From assembly GCA_026988195.1 (NCBI GenBank), contig JALSLS010000404.1:1-8117 (forward strand): 8,117 bases of DNA, read 5' to 3'. The position numbers and the translations under genes were made by a program. Under the pieces are notes generated by a model. The model was not told the origin of the DNA. It did no database searches and saw nothing but the letters and a program-made list of their open reading frames with translations. Source of the DNA: Methylomonas sp. Lineage in GTDB: Bacteria > Pseudomonadota > Gammaproteobacteria > Methylococcales > Methylomonadaceae. Positions 6,553-8,117 of the stretch are shown here, in pieces; positions within the stretch are counted from its first letter, which is position 1; each line of letters starts with the position of its first letter.

Positions 6553-7818
6553 TTACCTTGGAATTCTTCTGATAGTTGCGCCGAGTTGAGAGAGTTTTTC
6601 TTCAATATGATCATAACCGCGGTCAATATGGTAAATGCGGTCAACCAGTGTATCGCCTTCAGCCACTAGGCCAGCAATAACAAGACTAGCTGAGGCTCTG
6701 AGGTCTGTTGCCATAACAGGGGCGCCTGTTATTTTTTCAACACCTGTACAGATGGCGGTATTTGATTCTAGTTGTATGTTGGCACCCATACGTTGCATCT
6801 CTTGAACGTGCATAAAGCGATTTTCAAAAACAGTTTCAGTGATGACACCAACACCTTCAGCGATAATATTCATGGCTGTAAATTGCGCTTGCATATCTGT
6901 AGGGAATGCAGGGTAGGGAGCTGTTCGCAGGGTGACCGCCTTAGGACGTTTACCATGCATATCCAGTTCAATCCAGTCATCGCCAGTTGTAATATCCGCC
7001 CCTGCTAGTTTTAATTTGTCAAGCACAGCATCCAGTGTATCGGGGCGAGTATCTTTGACTTTTATTTTGCCGCCAGTAATGGCAGCGGCGACTAAATAAG
7101 TCCCTGTTTCTATTCGGTCAGGAATAATATCGTAATGAATATCGGTTTTATCTAGTTTATCCACACCCTCAATAACCAGTATATCGGTATCAATTCCTGT
7201 GATTTTGGCACCCATTTTATTTAGAAAATGGGCTAAATCGGATACCTCAGGTTCTTTAGCAGCATTTTCGATGACTGTTGTGCCTTCAGCTAATACAGCC
7301 GCCATTAGTAAATTTTCTGTGCCTGTTACGGTAACTTTATCTAAAACTAGCTTACAGCCTTTTAGGCGTTTTACTTTTGCGTGAATATAGCCTGATTCAA
7401 CTTGAATATCTGCACCCATTTTGATGAGAGAGTCAATATGGATATCGACTGGACGGCTACCAATAGCACAACCACCCGGTAGTGATACGTGAGCCTCACC
7501 AAAGCGTGCAAGTAAGGGGCCAAGTACTAATATGGAAGCACGCATAGTTTTAACCAATTCGTATGGCGCTTCGTAACTTGTAATGGTGCTTGAGTTTACT
7601 TCGATGTTCATTTTTTCATCGATAGTTAACTGGATTCCCATTTGTCCTAATAACTGCATGGTGGTGGTAATATCATGCAAGTGAGGAATGTTACCTATAG
7701 TCACGGGATTTTTACTCAGCAAAGTGGCTGCTAATATAGGAAGCGCAGCGTTTTTTGCCCCGGAGATTCGAAGCTCTCCTGATAGTCGGGTGCCGCCAGT
7801 AATAATCAGTTTGTCCAT
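6553..7818 (-). CDS. murA: UDP-N-acetylglucosamine 1-carboxyvinyltransferase
   Basis: Cytosolic enzyme that moves enolpyruvate from PEP to UDP-GlcNAc, the first committed step of peptidoglycan synthesis. The 421 residues are standard. Active-site residues are present: K22-N23 in SGAKNAALP, the loop cysteine C117 in PGGCAIGSRPVD, D308 in FPTDMQAQF, and R400 in HIDRGYDHIE. The cysteine at 117 corresponds to the residue alkylated by fosfomycin, so this form would be expected to be sensitive at the target level (inferred from the family). The gene starts only 6 nt after the mlaB stop and ends 8 nt before hisG, so it sits inside a continuous transcription unit. The usual ibaG (BolA-family) gene is not found immediately upstream. 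Confidence 0.98.
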   Translation of the reverse strand: MDKLIITGGTRLSGELRISGAKNAALPILAATLLSKNPVTIGNIPHLHDITTTMQLLGQMGIQLTIDEKMNIEVNSSTITSYEAPYELVKTMRASILVLGPLLARFGEAHVSLPGGCAIGSRPVDIHIDSLIKMGADIQVESGYIHAKVKRLKGCKLVLDKVTVTGTENLLMAAVLAEGTTVIENAAKEPEVSDLAHFLNKMGAKITGIDTDILVIEGVDKLDKTDIHYDIIPDRIETGTYLVAAAITGGKIKVKDTRPDTLDAVLDKLKLAGADITTGDDWIELDMHGKRPKAVTLRTAPYPAFPTDMQAQFTAMNIIAEGVGVITETVFENRFMHVQEMQRMGANIQLESNTAICTGVEKITGAPVMATDLRASASLVIAGLVAEGDTLVDRIYHIDRGYDHIEEKLSQLGATIRRIPR

Positions 7819-7824
7819 AAGAAT

Positions 7825-8117
7825 TTAATCTAACCTTAAGTTGGGTGTATCATCAGCTAAGTATTCAGTTAAATCTAAACCACTCAATGTGCCTAGTACT
7901 AATAGTTGCTGGGGTAAGTTTTTGAAAATCAGTTTTGTGTTATGTTGCTTGCTATATTTTAACCATTCGAGAATAAGCGCTAATCCAGCACTATCTGCAG
8001 TGGTTACTTTTTTTAAATCTATACATATTTCCTTTGACTTTGTTAAAAAATCAAAGGAAGGGACTGTTTTCTTATTAATAGAAGCAAAAGTGAGCTCACC
8101 TTCAATATAATAGCTTT
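7825..8117 (-). CDS. mlaB: STAS-domain protein MlaB of the lipid asymmetry transporter (partial, 5' end outside window)
   Basis: I translated 96 residues from the right edge to the TAA at 7827-7825; the frame enters from outside the window, so the start is not seen. The segment begins YYIEGELTFASIN, has the STAS core ICIDLKKVTTADSAGLALI followed by LEWLKYSKQ, then IFKNLPQQLLVLGTLSGL. The DSAGLALxLEWL block with NLPxQLLxLxxLSGL is characteristic of MlaB, the small cytosolic subunit that binds the MlaF ATPase in the MlaFEDB transporter, which moves phospholipid between outer and inner membranes. Position supports this: mla genes directly precede murA in many gammaproteobacteria, so mlaC and mlaD are expected beyond the edge. 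Only the first few residues appear to be missing. A generic STAS anti-anti-sigma factor is less likely given the context. Confidence 0.88.
   Translation of the reverse strand, partial: SYYIEGELTFASINKKTVPSFDFLTKSKEICIDLKKVTTADSAGLALILEWLKYSKQHNTKLIFKNLPQQLLVLGTLSGLDLTEYLADDTPNLRLD

Noticed and set aside
7841..8110. Plus-strand open frame of 89 codons
   Set aside because: It lies antisense to a clear STAS/MlaB coding frame and has no ribosome-binding site or recognisable motif.

Overview
The window looks like a core-chromosome segment of a fairly AT-rich gammaproteobacterium. The evidence is gene order (mlaB-murA-hisG-hisD-hisC on one strand, with petA-petB close by), a short-form HisG, and a cytochrome b / Rieske pair of proteobacterial type. 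I cannot name a genus. Almost all of the sequence is accounted for by recognisable housekeeping genes. I found no tRNA, rRNA, CRISPR array, transposase or phage gene.

Layout from the left: 1-784 (minus) is the N-terminal two-thirds of cytochrome b (petB), running off the left edge. It overlaps by four bases the Rieske gene petA (781-1380, minus). Next is a non-coding stretch of about 750 bp (1381-2127). It holds a 20-bp palindrome upstream of petA and a 195-bp repeat element with inverted ends (1859-2053). A single plus-strand gene, alanine dehydrogenase (ald, 2128-3171), follows. Its 3' flank (3172-3431) carries three inverted repeats in a row, including a perfect 29-bp palindrome, and lies between the converging ends of ald and hisC. 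From 3432 to the right edge everything is on the minus strand and tightly packed: hisC, hisD, hisG, murA and the C-terminal part of mlaB, transcribed in the order mlaB-murA-hisG-hisD-hisC.

Functionally there are four groups. MlaB belongs to the lipid-asymmetry ABC transporter. MurA makes the first committed peptidoglycan precursor. HisG, HisD and HisC are the first, last and a middle enzyme of histidine synthesis. PetA and PetB are core subunits of the respiratory bc1 complex. Ald interconverts alanine and pyruvate with NAD and looks like an isolated insertion between the his and pet operons, since it is on the opposite strand and has repeats on both sides.

The points worth a second look are in the non-coding DNA and in departures from usual gene order: the two GTAGGA...TCCTAC repeat elements, the petA-proximal operator-like palindrome, competing hairpins and a C-rich ribosome-binding region before hisC, the missing ibaG between mlaB and murA, and a short, divergent alanine dehydrogenase. 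I saw no wholly new biological system.
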